This document shows positions 46,904-55,121 of a DNA stretch of 64,000 nt, one piece after another. Under the pieces are notes generated by a model, which saw nothing but the letters and a program-made list of their open reading frames with translations, had not been told where the DNA came from and searched no databases. The stretch comes from JACJYM01 sp965230495 (GTDB lineage: Bacteria; Bacteroidota; Bacteroidia; Chitinophagales; Saprospiraceae): the NCBI GenBank assembly GCA_965230495.1, contig OZ246004.1:1612001-1676000 (forward strand). The letters are read 5' to 3'. Positions within the stretch are counted from its first letter, which is position 1, and every line of letters starts with the position of its first letter. Both the position numbers and the translations under genes were made by a program.

Positions 46904-46911
46904 CAAAGGTA
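46904..46911 (-). promoter_or_regulatory. -7 promoter element (TACCTTTG) of the response regulator gene
   Basis: An exact TAnnTTTG match on the minus strand, 28 bp before the ATG at 46876. It overlaps the rejected upstream TTG start. Confidence 0.5.
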
Positions 46912-46959
46912 ATATAGGTAAAAACCGATTGTACTACCTGAGTGTTATTTTAATGTTAA

Positions 46960-47301
46960 TTATTTGATCTTCTTTGATAAAGAATCCAGCTTAGCAGCTA
47001 CTTCTTCTTGTATTTTTAAGTACCCCCTCTTATTCGTTTGAAGTGCTAAAAATTCCTTACTCATTTGTAAGCTATCTACTTTATGTATTTCTAAAACCTG
47101 ATCGATGAAAACATTTTTAACACTGTCTCTTTTATTTCTTGGATATGTTCGTGCTGCCTGATCTGCAATTTCTAGATCTACCAAAATATTAATCAAGCTA
47201 TCCCTATCCAAAGTTAAGTTAAGCTCTTCCGTTTTACTTACTTCATTACAAGAAAAAAAAAACAATAGTGTAAATACGCTTATACCTCGAATGTTTAACA
47301 T
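46960..47301 (-). CDS. DUF4296 lipoprotein
   Basis: 113 residues from ATG 47301. A lipoprotein signal (ISVFTLLFFFSC, lipid Cys near residue 18) is followed by a DUF4296 domain: LVDLEIADQAARTYP near residue 45, a helix with the repeated V-D-S-L pattern, and a charged helical C-terminus. Function unknown; the family is confined to Bacteroidota. It sits between the two-component genes and sixA, all on the same strand. The in-frame TTG three codons upstream was rejected in favour of ATG. Confidence 0.8.
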   Translation of the reverse strand: MLNIRGISVFTLLFFFSCNEVSKTEELNLTLDRDSLINILVDLEIADQAARTYPRNKRDSVKNVFIDQVLEIHKVDSLQMSKEFLALQTNKRGYLKIQEEVAAKLDSLSKKIK

Positions 47302-47314
47302 AGCAATCAATTAA

Positions 47315-47812
47315 CTATTTGAACATTTTAGGGTAAATAAACTTTTTCAATTCTATATCTTCAAAGGTTAAGTCCGCCCAATATTTTAAATCAGAAACCG
47401 CATATACAATTCCACATGTCGGAACATTATCAATATGCTCATTGCTCCTTATATCGTTGGCAAAGTAGGTAATTCCAGGATTATGGGCAATTAAATACAC
47501 TCTTTGATACTTATCATCAAGAAGATTCAAGTAGTTCAATATTTCGGTCTCAGAAGCGTGATACAATCGTCTTTCTATTTGAATTTTAGAGGAGTCCCCA
47601 AAAACTTCTTGAGCGAAATAGGTCGCAGTACTTAAAGCACGATTGGCAGAGCTACTAATTATCAAATCCGGTCGAAAAAATTTCTCAACCACTATGCTAG
47701 ACATCATAGGGGCATCTCTTAATCCCCTCTTATTAAGTGGTCTGTCATGATCTGAAAGAGAATCACTGTTCCAATCAGATTTGGCATGACGTACGATAAG
47801 TAATTCCTTCAT
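47315..47812 (-). CDS. sixA: SixA-like phosphohistidine phosphatase
   Basis: 165 residues of the histidine phosphatase (phosphoglycerate mutase-like) superfamily. The catalytic R-H is in LLIVRHAKSDW (His9), and the second histidine is in VYLIAHNPGI near residue 105. SixA in E. coli dephosphorylates histidine-containing phosphotransfer domains. It is near a two-component pair, but no HPt domain is seen here, so the substrate is open. It starts 5 bp upstream of the DUF4296 region's frame on the same strand. Confidence 0.88.
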   Translation of the reverse strand: MKELLIVRHAKSDWNSDSLSDHDRPLNKRGLRDAPMMSSIVVEKFFRPDLIISSSANRALSTATYFAQEVFGDSSKIQIERRLYHASETEILNYLNLLDDKYQRVYLIAHNPGITYFANDIRSNEHIDNVPTCGIVYAVSDLKYWADLTFEDIELKKFIYPKMFK

Positions 47813-47908
47813 ATATTTATTTTCTAGATTAATTAGGTTATACAGAAATTAATACTGCCCAAACATTTCTGAATGGACCTTACTAAGTATTTAAATAATA
47901 TCTCGGGA

Positions 47909-48184
47909 TTAATTTGGATGGTTATTAAACTCTTCCACTACGCCAGCGATATCATCCAGTCCTCCTGCATTGTATACGTCTGTAACACCTTGTTCCTTGA
48001 GAAAAACACAAGCCTGATTACTTCGAATACCTGACCTGCAATACAAAAGTACTGCACCTTCTAATTCCTTTATAAAATCTACTTTACTTGTTATCACAGA
48101 TAAGGGTATACTGATTGCATTTTTATAGTGTCCTGCAGAAAACTCATGGTCTTCCCTTACATCAATAATGTTAAGTTTTTTCAT
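47909..48184 (-). CDS. Single-domain rhodanese
   Basis: 91 residues covering one rhodanese domain. The start LNIIDVREDHEFSAGHYKNA and the active-site loop with Cys49 in YCRSGIRSNQA are typical. Such proteins act as cytoplasmic sulfur carriers or thiosulfate sulfurtransferases. The active-site loop C-R-S-G-I-R is intact. It is downstream of the FecR gene with a 130-bp gap. Confidence 0.9.
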   Translation of the reverse strand: MKKLNIIDVREDHEFSAGHYKNAISIPLSVITSKVDFIKELEGAVLLYCRSGIRSNQACVFLKEQGVTDVYNAGGLDDIAGVVEEFNNHPN

Positions 48185-48314
48185 TTACGCAACTTTATTT
48201 ATTCCTTTTATAGATAAAAAAGAAAATTAGTTCTTTTTAGTTCATTTTTTAAGCAATACTTAAAAAAATTTGCAAAAAAAAGAATCTTAAAAACAGCCCT
48301 ATAAAATTACTGTA

Positions 48315-49244
48315 TTATCTACACCTAACATTTTTAACGACATAAGTATTGTCGTTTGAATTAAAGGCTATATTACACTCAAAGGTAGACTCTAAAATAC
48401 TTAATATAGACTCGAGATCGATGTTCACTAAAGATTTAGAAGTGAACTTACAGTTAGAATAATCTCTTTTATCGTTGTATTTAAAAATGATGTCAAAGTG
48501 GTTTTCTAAGTCATTCAGAACTGTAATAAAACTCACGTCCTCAAAAACTAATTTATCATTGGTCCACTTAAAGTACTCTGCATTAACTTCAGAAACATTA
48601 TTTATATTGAACATAGAGGCCTTTTGCCCTATCGAAAGAATTTGTTCATTATCCTTTACATCACTAACTAACACCTTTCCATATTTTACCGCTACATCGG
48701 ACTCATTAATTTCAAATTTAGTCCCTAAAACAGTAACCTGAACATCCTCCTTAGATACTACGAAAGGTTTTTCGGGGTTGTGAAAAACGTCAAAAAATGC
48801 CTTTCCTTTGAGTTCTATATCTCTATTAGATGTACCAAAATCATCATCAAAACTAATAGTCGAATGAGGTGCCAACGTTACCAACGTATTATCAGGTAAT
48901 TTAACCACTTCAACAAACTCTCCAGAACTCAAATTTGTATTTCCAAAGAAAAATTGAAAACCGAACAAGGAAACCAGCAATAATATCACAACAGCGGCCA
49001 AAGGTCTTACATAAGACCTCTTGCTGGTTGATAATTGTGCAAGATGATCTTTATATGCTTTATCCGCATCAAAAAGACTATCTGCCTTGTAAACAGAAGT
49101 CATATCCCATAACTGAACTAATTCTGCATATTCCTCTTTCAACTCAGGATTATCAAGTAATCCTTCAAGTTCAACTCTCTCTGGTTCAGTTAATTGACCA
49201 GTTAATTTTTTAGTTACTAATATGTCGAAACGGTTATTCATCAT
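48315..49244 (-). CDS. FecR-family anti-sigma factor
   Basis: 309 residues. The N-terminal cytoplasmic region (1-85, RFDILVTKKLTGQLTEPERV) is followed by one membrane helix near 85-105 (LAAVVILLLVSLFGFQFFF). The FecR domain spans about 110-205 (LPDNTLVTLAPHSTISF, then GKAFFDVFHNPEKPFVV), and a DUF4974-like C-terminal domain covers about 235-305. FecR proteins control an ECF sigma factor in response to a TonB-dependent outer membrane receptor. It lies 50 bp downstream of the sigma gene, but no receptor (SusC/FecA-like) follows. Confidence 0.9.
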   Translation of the reverse strand: MMNNRFDILVTKKLTGQLTEPERVELEGLLDNPELKEEYAELVQLWDMTSVYKADSLFDADKAYKDHLAQLSTSKRSYVRPLAAVVILLLVSLFGFQFFFGNTNLSSGEFVEVVKLPDNTLVTLAPHSTISFDDDFGTSNRDIELKGKAFFDVFHNPEKPFVVSKEDVQVTVLGTKFEINESDVAVKYGKVLVSDVKDNEQILSIGQKASMFNINNVSEVNAEYFKWTNDKLVFEDVSFITVLNDLENHFDIIFKYNDKRDYSNCKFTSKSLVNIDLESILSILESTFECNIAFNSNDNTYVVKNVRCR

Positions 49245-49294
49245 TCTCCTACTATAGTATAGACAACGTTTTTAGTCCTATCCCCTAACTATAT

Positions 49295-49804
49295 CTACAT
49301 TTTTTTTAATATTTTTTTTCTCAACTGTTTTAAAGCTATACTGATTTGATTTTCCACAGTTCTTACAGAAATATCTAATTCAGTTGCTATTTCTTTATAT
49401 GATTTATTCTCAAATCTACTCAAAATAAAAATCACCCTACATTTTTCCGGTAGCTGATCTATTGCCCTATCTATCTTTGATTTAGTATCACGGTAATTTA
49501 TGTCATGTAGTACATTACTGTCATCCACAGGATCATTTAAAGGAGTTAATTCCGAAAAACTAAGTTTTTTCTCTTTTTTGATATAGTTAATAGCTCTAAA
49601 ATATACACTTCTATGAAGATAGTTTTTTAGATTTTGAATAGAGTTTTTGTTGCTATGTTTCCAGTATTCAATAATGACTTCTTGCACAATATCCTCTGCT
49701 TTCTTTCTTTCTTTCAACAATCTCATACCAGAAACACATAGTTCATTATAGTAATGCCTATAAACTTCATTTAAACTAAGTGTGTTCGAATTTTTGATTG
49801 AAAT
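49295..49804 (-). CDS. ECF sigma factor with apparent non-canonical start codon
   Basis: About 169 residues. Region 2 contains KAEDIVQEVIIEYWKH and region 4 LPEKCRVIFILSRFENKSYK. From the first ATG (49726) the protein would lack the first helix of region 2. The frame upstream of that ATG continues with NEVYRHYYNELCVSG, which fits sigma region 2.1, back to an in-frame TAA, and it contains no ATG, GTG or TTG. ATT at 49804 (ISIKNSNTLSLNEVY) is the best candidate start. The start is therefore inference; a sequencing error or a real N-terminal loss are alternatives. It is paired with the downstream FecR gene. Confidence 0.72.
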   Translation of the reverse strand: MSIKNSNTLSLNEVYRHYYNELCVSGMRLLKERKKAEDIVQEVIIEYWKHSNKNSIQNLKNYLHRSVYFRAINYIKKEKKLSFSELTPLNDPVDDSNVLHDINYRDTKSKIDRAIDQLPEKCRVIFILSRFENKSYKEIATELDISVRTVENQISIALKQLRKKILKKM

Positions 49805-49921
49805 AAATTTGACTATAGGAAAACTGTATAAAATTTAATCTAGCTCTATACTAGATTTGGCATTAAAGATTAGTAATTTCACACAAAAATATACAATTTA
49901 CACTCACATTAAAATTTGGCG

Positions 49922-50722
49922 ATGAAATTTTCTTATTTATTTATTTTGTCTTCTTTCTTAATGTTTTTGTCTTGCAAACAGGATAAAAAAGTTACAGAAG
50001 AAATTCCTACCAAAAGTGAAAGTACTACCAAAAACATACAGAAATATAAGCTGGTAGCTTTTGAAAAATCTACTGATTTTCCGGATGCCACAATTGATGG
50101 CTATTCTTTCAAGCAAAATAAATTTGATTTCAAGATATCTGGCAATTACGAACTGGGAGTTCAAACACCCGATGCTCCATCAAAGATGTGTGCTAACTCT
50201 GCTAAAGGACAACACATACACCTCATACTCAATAACAAGCCCTATGCAGCGAAATATGAATCATCTTTTGATTATGAATTAGAAAATGGGAATTACTATA
50301 TGTTGGCTTTTCTCTCAAGATCATATCATGAAAGCATCAAAAATGGAAAAGCTTTTGCTGCAGATTTTATTTCAGTAGATAATGGAACTTTAACTGCTCA
50401 AAAGAAAATAGATAAAGAGATGATATTCTACAGCAGACCTAAAGGCACATATGTAGGAAAAGAAAACACAGATAAAGTTATGCTCGACTTTTATCTAGTT
50501 AATACTGAGATAAGTCCTCAAGGCAATAAAGTATTGGTTAACATAAATGGAGAAACTCATTTTGTCACAAAATGGCAACCCTATGAAATACATGGATTAC
50601 CAATGGGAGAAAACACTATTACCCTTACCCTAATTGATGAAAACGGTATTCAAATAGAAACTCCATATAATCCGGTATCCAGAACCTTTACCTTGAAAGA
50701 AGAAACTTTGGTAGAAAATTAA
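49922..50722 (+). CDS. Lipoprotein of unknown function
   Basis: 266 residues from ATG 49922 with a lipoprotein signal (FILSSFLMFLSC, lipid Cys near residue 18). The mature part is beta-rich, with paired segments such as HLILNNKPYAAKYES and MLAFLSRSYHESIKNG. Near residue 200 the segment NKVLVNINGETHFVTKWQPY looks like a copper- or sugar-binding beta-sandwich, but no family can be assigned. It is divergent from the ECF sigma gene and followed by tRNA-His. The in-frame TTG 49916 was rejected because AAAATTTG there resembles a promoter element. Confidence 0.7.
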   Translation: MKFSYLFILSSFLMFLSCKQDKKVTEEIPTKSESTTKNIQKYKLVAFEKSTDFPDATIDGYSFKQNKFDFKISGNYELGVQTPDAPSKMCANSAKGQHIHLILNNKPYAAKYESSFDYELENGNYYMLAFLSRSYHESIKNGKAFAADFISVDNGTLTAQKKIDKEMIFYSRPKGTYVGKENTDKVMLDFYLVNTEISPQGNKVLVNINGETHFVTKWQPYEIHGLPMGENTITLTLIDENGIQIETPYNPVSRTFTLKEETLVEN

Positions 50723-50735
50723 TTACTGGATTTGT

Positions 50736-50764
50736 TTGAAATTAATGATACTATGTTAATTTTG
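50736..50764 (+). promoter_or_regulatory. Promoter of tRNA-His
   Basis: TTG at 50736-50738, an 18-bp spacer and TAATTTTG at 50757-50764, an exact -7 element. The mature tRNA begins 14 bp further on, as expected for a monocistronic tRNA gene. Confidence 0.7.
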
Positions 50765-50777
50765 CAATCCGAAAAAC

Positions 50778-50852
50778 GGAGGGTATAGCTCAGTTGGTTA
50801 GAGCACTAGATTGTGGTTCTAGGGGCCGTCGGTTCAAATCCGATTATCCTCC
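50778..50852 (+). tRNA. tRNA-His (anticodon GTG)
   Basis: A complete cloverleaf. The acceptor pairs GAGGGTA with TATCCTC (one G-T pair), the D stem is GCTC/GAGC, the anticodon stem is CTAGA/TCTAG with loop TTGTGGT (anticodon GTG), and the T stem is GTCGG/CCGAT around TTCAAAT. The extra G at 50778 faces discriminator C73 at 50852, the histidine identity element G-1:C73. The 3' CCA is not encoded, because CAAG follows. GUG is one of the Q-modified anticodons, relevant to queA in the same window. Confidence 0.95.
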
Positions 50853-50856
50853 CAAG

Positions 50857-50892
50857 ACGGGACAGATCGTAAGATTTGTCTCGTTTTTTTTA
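50857..50892 (+). terminator. Terminator of tRNA-His
   Basis: A 12-bp stem with G-U pairs (ACGGGACAGATC and GATTTGTCTCGT) around GTAA, followed by eight T, immediately after the tRNA. Confidence 0.85.
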
Positions 50893-50992
50893 TTTTGTAA
50901 GAGAATCTAAACTTCCTACCCTATTAACGCATTACTAAAACATGCCCTTTCTAAATCTGATAGAATGACCACTTACAAATTTCTATGTCTGC

Positions 50993-52675
50993 CTACAACC
51001 TATTAAGCATATTCATTTTTTCTATCAATGCTCCTTTAATGGCCACTACCGCAGGTCTCGGAATACCGTCTTTATCAAAAGGCCATTTGCTTGTTGGATT
51101 ATTCAAGTCCTTTGTTTGTTCGCCAGGATGCTGGACACTTAAAAACAAAGTCTTGCCATCAGGTGAAAACCAAGGTCCTGTAAATTCTGCATCTCTGGGA
51201 GCTGATGCCACTCGAATAACTTTGCCGGCGTCTTTCCCATGCCTTGGAATAACAAACAGGCTATTATTCTTAAATGATGAGTAGGGTCCCTCTTCTTTGT
51301 TCATTGCACTTCCAGACATATCGGAGGTCATCCAAAGGTTTCCTGCCTGATCAAAGGCCAAATTATCAGGACAGGAGAATCCATTCTTTTCTCCTCCCGC
51401 CAGATAGGAAGATGCCTTAAAATTAAGAGAATCAAAATCTCCATTTGCTTCTTCTATTTTCAGTATTGAACCATGGTAATCACCTTTATTTTTGTTATTG
51501 GTTAGCGATACAAAAATATTTCCTGAGATAGGATCGATTTCAATGTCCTCAGGACGATTCAATTCTGTAGCACCCAGTAATTTTGCAGCTTCTCTCGCTC
51601 TGATAAGTACTTCAGTTTGGTCCTTAAATTTATTCCTTAAAACAGCTTGACTTTTCCAATCTAAAGCAAGCCATTTTCCATTAATGGTATCAGCAACATA
51701 TAATGTCCCCTCTTTCAGAGATCCCGGTTTTGAAGAAATAAACTTATATAAATGTTCGTCATTTTTGTCATCACCGGTATAAGCAACGACTCTACCATCT
51801 TTTAATTCATACAGAGTACAACATTCATGTGCAAATCTTCCCAGTGCAATATGCTTTTGAGTAAATCCTGTTTTTGGATCTACCTCAACCACCCAACCGT
51901 AATGTTCCGGAGGATAATTATAAAAGTTTTCCCAACCATAGTTGCTTGACCGATGAGTGGCTATATTGTGTTCATCGTATTCTGTTTCTCCGTAAAACTG
52001 ATCATAATTTTCTTCGCAGGTTAGAAAAGTTTTCCATGGCGTTATTCCTCCCGAACAATTGCTGTGGGTACCTATTACTGAAGTCTTACCCTTAATGGGA
52101 CTATCCCAATTTAACTTAATTGAAGACTTTGCTGTTATTCGTCTATTTAATGGATCGTTTTTTACTATGTTCCACTTCCCGTTTTCTTCTTTTATTCTAA
52201 CTATGCTTCCTCCTACATTATACATCTCTTTGTCCACTTGTTGTTTGGTCCGATGGTTCTGAGGGTTCGAATATTTTCTGTAGTCAAAGTCAGAAACAAA
52301 AAGAGGGTCTACATATTCATGGTTAACCCAAAGTAACCCATCCTTAGGATTCTCATCATCAAGAGGAATAAAACATGTGAAATCATTATTGAATCCAAAA
52401 GTATCTCTATTACTAATTTCATCTCCCCACTTGATTACGACATGATATTCTAACCCTTTTGTAAGTAATAAATCATCTTTATCACTAGCTGTCAAGCTTT
52501 CTATGGTGAGATTCTTTATTTTATCCAATTGGGGATTACCATATTCAATAGTCTTTACAGGTGTGCTGGTACTTCCGCAACGAATCAAAAAAGGAGGTAT
52601 TGTCAATCCCACGCTGGCCTTTCCCAAAAAGGAAAGAAATTCCTTTCTATTGTATTTTTTTTTAAAAGCTTTCAT
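50993..52675 (-). CDS. phoX: PhoX family phosphatase (DUF839)
   Basis: 560 residues. The N-terminal segment (KEFLSFLGKASVGLTIPPFL, then R-C-G-S) is an export signal with a possible lipid Cys. The body is a six-bladed propeller of the PhoX/DUF839 type. Metal-site motifs are visible: VIGTHSNCSGGITPWKTFLT near 200, EENYDQFYGE, ALGRFAHECCTLYEL near 285, YTGDD near 307, and N-R-P-E-D-I-E near 385. PhoX enzymes bind Ca and Fe and release phosphate from phosphoesters. No twin arginine is present, only a K-K-K-Y-N-R start, so Tat export is uncertain. It is a single-gene unit. Confidence 0.9.
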   Translation of the reverse strand: MKAFKKKYNRKEFLSFLGKASVGLTIPPFLIRCGSTSTPVKTIEYGNPQLDKIKNLTIESLTASDKDDLLLTKGLEYHVVIKWGDEISNRDTFGFNNDFTCFIPLDDENPKDGLLWVNHEYVDPLFVSDFDYRKYSNPQNHRTKQQVDKEMYNVGGSIVRIKEENGKWNIVKNDPLNRRITAKSSIKLNWDSPIKGKTSVIGTHSNCSGGITPWKTFLTCEENYDQFYGETEYDEHNIATHRSSNYGWENFYNYPPEHYGWVVEVDPKTGFTQKHIALGRFAHECCTLYELKDGRVVAYTGDDKNDEHLYKFISSKPGSLKEGTLYVADTINGKWLALDWKSQAVLRNKFKDQTEVLIRAREAAKLLGATELNRPEDIEIDPISGNIFVSLTNNKNKGDYHGSILKIEEANGDFDSLNFKASSYLAGGEKNGFSCPDNLAFDQAGNLWMTSDMSGSAMNKEEGPYSSFKNNSLFVIPRHGKDAGKVIRVASAPRDAEFTGPWFSPDGKTLFLSVQHPGEQTKDLNNPTSKWPFDKDGIPRPAVVAIKGALIEKMNMLNRL

Positions 52676-52922
52676 CTCTCTTTATTATCATGTCTTTTAA
52701 TGTCCAAATAGAGTTCTCTAATAATTATCGCTTTGTAAAAAACGATTTGCTTACTTGTTTCACTTCTTACCACATTAGCTTATTCCAATATACAACTTCA
52801 TATTATGAAATCACCCTATCGACACTTCAAATTACCATTTCATCGATACTTTCCTCTAATTAGCCGGACAACTGGGGAATTATACTTTAAAAGTCTGATA
52901 TCTAAAAAATAATTAACATATT

Positions 52923-54146
52923 TTATTCCAATGGTTGAACCCTTTGTACAACCCACTCATCAACGTACCCTTTTCTCCATTTTTCAGTGGTTAGTTCTTC
53001 TGTAGATGAAAGACACGAGTCAAGCTCCGATTTTATTTTGTTCTCATCCATATCCTGACCAATAAATACTATCTCATTTTTTCTATCGCCAAAAGTTTTA
53101 TCCCAATCTGATTCAATTAACTTCTGATTTTCTACGAACAATAAGTAGTTAATCCTCTTTTGATATGGCATACTACTCCACCACACACCTGCACTGTCAG
53201 CTCTCAAAGATCCTCCCGCCTGACTCCAAACCAATGCTTGTTCAGGACGAGAAGCCAACCAAAATAATCCTTTGCTTCTAATAATCGTTCTAGGAAATTG
53301 GTGCTGTACATATTGCCAAAACCGTTCAGGGTCAAAAGGTTTTGTTGCACGGTAAACAAATGATGATATACCATACTCTTCTGTTTCAGGAGTATGTTCT
53401 TCCTTATTTAGTTCTTCCATCCAGCCGGCACTTTGTTCTGCTTCTTCAAAATTAAATAAGCCTGTATCCATAATTTCTTTGGGCTGAACCTTACTAAAAA
53501 CAGACTCTATAATCCGAGCCGAAGGGTTTAATTTATGAATTGCCGCTTTTAAAACACCAAGATGCTCTTTTGTTACCAAATCGGTTTTATTCAAAATAAT
53601 CACATTGGCAAATTCAATCTGGTCTGTTAACAAATTTACTATTGTTCTATAGTCACCTTCTATATCTGTTAAGTCCCTATCCATTAGAGTTTGAGAGCTT
53701 CCAAAATCTCTAAAGAAATTGAAAGCATCAACTACGGTCACCATAGTATCTACGTAGCTGAATTTAGAAAGGTCAATACCATTGTCTTCATCTATAAATG
53801 AAAAAGTTTGTGCCACAGGTATAGGTTCACTAATACCAGTGCTTTCAATAAGCAAATAGTCAAAACGGTTTTCCTTTGCCAAACGTTCGACTTCAATCAT
53901 CAAGTCTTCTCTAAGCGTACAACAGATGCAACCATTACTCATTTCGACTAATTTCTCCTCAGTACGAGATAAAGTATTCTCATTTTTAACTAATTCAGCA
54001 TCCACATTTACCTCACTCATGTCATTTACTATAACGGCTACTTTCAGGCCTTCTTTATTGTGTAAGACATGATTAAGTAAAGTGGTTTTACCCGCACCTA
54101 GGAAACCACTTAAAACAGTAACAGGAAGCTTTTTTTGAATCATCAT
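52923..54146 (-). CDS. CobW/COG0523 GTPase, ZigA/YciC-type zinc metallochaperone
   Basis: 407 residues. The P-loop GFLGAGKTT is at 14-22, the metal-binding C-I-C-C is at residues 73-76 and the guanine-specificity motif L-N-K-T-D is near 190. The C-terminal CobW_C domain (about 290-390) contains IRSKGLFWLASRPEQALVWS, diagnostic of the YciC/ZigA subgroup. Members of this subgroup are zinc-starvation-induced GTPases that deliver zinc to client enzymes. The start overlaps the upstream small gene by 4 bp, and it is the last gene of the minus-strand operon driven from the shared control region at 55058-55134. Confidence 0.92.
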   Translation of the reverse strand: MMIQKKLPVTVLSGFLGAGKTTLLNHVLHNKEGLKVAVIVNDMSEVNVDAELVKNENTLSRTEEKLVEMSNGCICCTLREDLMIEVERLAKENRFDYLLIESTGISEPIPVAQTFSFIDEDNGIDLSKFSYVDTMVTVVDAFNFFRDFGSSQTLMDRDLTDIEGDYRTIVNLLTDQIEFANVIILNKTDLVTKEHLGVLKAAIHKLNPSARIIESVFSKVQPKEIMDTGLFNFEEAEQSAGWMEELNKEEHTPETEEYGISSFVYRATKPFDPERFWQYVQHQFPRTIIRSKGLFWLASRPEQALVWSQAGGSLRADSAGVWWSSMPYQKRINYLLFVENQKLIESDWDKTFGDRKNEIVFIGQDMDENKIKSELDSCLSSTEELTTEKWRKGYVDEWVVQRVQPLE

Positions 54147-54343
54147 AAGATTTTTTTGTACCAGTAAATAATATTATCTAAGTGTTTCTTACCATAAGAT
54201 TTCTCAAATTTTTGAGTTTCAGGATGTTGGTTATTCTCATACACCTGAAGTCTTTTCATAGCGAATTCTTTGGTCAATTCTATTTTACAATCATTAACAA
54301 TACAGTTTCTCCATTCCTCAAAAGTTCGTGGTATCATGTCCAA
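54143..54343 (-). CDS. Small protein of the zinc locus
   Basis: 66 residues. An acidic and aromatic protein (PRTFEEWRNCIVNDCKIEL, then QHPETQKFEKSYGKKHLDNI) ending in IIYWYKKIL, probably all-helical. There is no signal peptide or membrane helix. It overlaps the gene before it by 10 bp and the gene after it by 4 bp, which supports real, coupled translation. Two Cys (residues 14 and 19) could bind metal, but spacing and context are only suggestive. I do not recognise a named family. Confidence 0.6.
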   Translation of the reverse strand: MDMIPRTFEEWRNCIVNDCKIELTKEFAMKRLQVYENNQHPETQKFEKSYGKKHLDNIIYWYKKIL

Positions 54344-54981
54344 AAGTTTAAAGTTTCATTCGTATCAACTCTGAGTAAAAGTCGCTTTTCACCCGTTTTT
54401 TCTATAATAGGGCTGCGATGTAGTACGGCATTGGCTTCTGGATATAATGCTCCTTTTAATATAATTACATCTCCTGAATTAACCTGTTGGGCAGAGTCCT
54501 CATTCACTTCCATACTTTGGTTCTTGTCTTTGATTTTGTGACTGTCGGAGTTTACCGCGGTATCGGGTAACCATAGGGTGCCGGGACCTACATAAGTACA
54601 AAGCATCCTTAGTGAATTAATATCTGCATGAAACTTTCGGCACATATTCGTATCGATCGTGGCCAATAAAACTCGAAAAGAGGTTACTTTTGTTATTTGT
54701 GAAAATTGTTCCACCAATTCAGATATATCTTCAAGCAGAAAATCGTGGCTGGGAAAATTATCCGCGAAATAGGTTTGTAAAGAAGAGGCAATCTCTTTCA
54801 TTGTACCACTAACTCGACATTCAAATGATGACGTAAGTAAATGTTCTAATTCTACTTCCCAATCGTCAATATTCCTTCTATAGATAGCAATATTTTTATG
54901 TTTCAAATGAATATTCCGTAATACTTTTATATCATTTTTAATCGCTGCATTAGTAGGTGATAATACCGTTTTAGGTGCCAT
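54334..54981 (-). CDS. DUF1826 protein
   Basis: 215 residues. Typical DUF1826 features are FHADINSLRMLCTYVGPGTL near residue 115 and GDVIILKGALYPEANAVLHR near 180. The F-H-A-D and V-L-H-R pieces give the H-x-D...H pattern of a cupin or 2-oxoglutarate oxygenase-like facial triad (inference). DUF1826 genes lie next to CobW genes in many bacteria, often under Zur control (recalled from the family, not tested here). It is the first gene of the minus-strand operon and has a -7 element at 55058-55065, 77 bp upstream. Confidence 0.8.
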   Translation of the reverse strand: MAPKTVLSPTNAAIKNDIKVLRNIHLKHKNIAIYRRNIDDWEVELEHLLTSSFECRVSGTMKEIASSLQTYFADNFPSHDFLLEDISELVEQFSQITKVTSFRVLLATIDTNMCRKFHADINSLRMLCTYVGPGTLWLPDTAVNSDSHKIKDKNQSMEVNEDSAQQVNSGDVIILKGALYPEANAVLHRSPIIEKTGEKRLLLRVDTNETLNFWT

Positions 54982-55057
54982 ATAATTGTATACTATTATT
55001 CTATATCGTTTGCCTGATATTCAAAAAACTATTAAATTTTTTAAATCAGATTCGTGG

Positions 55058-55088
55058 CAAATATATACTAAGATTTTATTTTTTGCAA
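55058..55088 (-). promoter_or_regulatory. Minus-strand promoter of the zinc locus
   Basis: On the minus strand TTG (complement of 55086-55088), a 20-bp spacer and TATATTTG (complement of 55058-55065), an exact -7 element. The TTG lies inside the left dyad. Confidence 0.7.
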
Positions 55089-55098
55089 CAATGTTGCA
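55084..55098. promoter_or_regulatory. Zur-like 7-1-7 operator (dyad A)
   Basis: TGCAACA-A-TGTTGCA is a perfect 7-1-7 inverted repeat, the geometry used by Fur-family repressors such as Zur. It covers the -33 TTG of both divergent promoters, so repressor binding would block both operons at once. Confidence 0.7.
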
Positions 55099-55121
55099 TT
55101 TATGATATTTTGCTATATTTG
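55094..55121 (+). promoter_or_regulatory. Plus-strand promoter of the zinc locus
   Basis: TTG at 55094-55096, a 17-bp spacer and TATATTTG at 55114-55121. The TTG is in dyad A and the TTTG runs into dyad B. The message should start near 55128, giving a leader of about 120 bases to the ATG at 55250. Confidence 0.7.

Noticed and set aside
47315..47812. SixA as part of the nearby PhoBR-like phosphorelay
   Set aside because: SixA acts on HPt domains and neither two-component gene contains one, so no functional link is claimed.
50993..52675. phoX as part of a phosphate regulon with local PHO boxes
   Set aside because: No PHO-box-like direct repeat was recognised upstream, and no phosphate transport genes are near.
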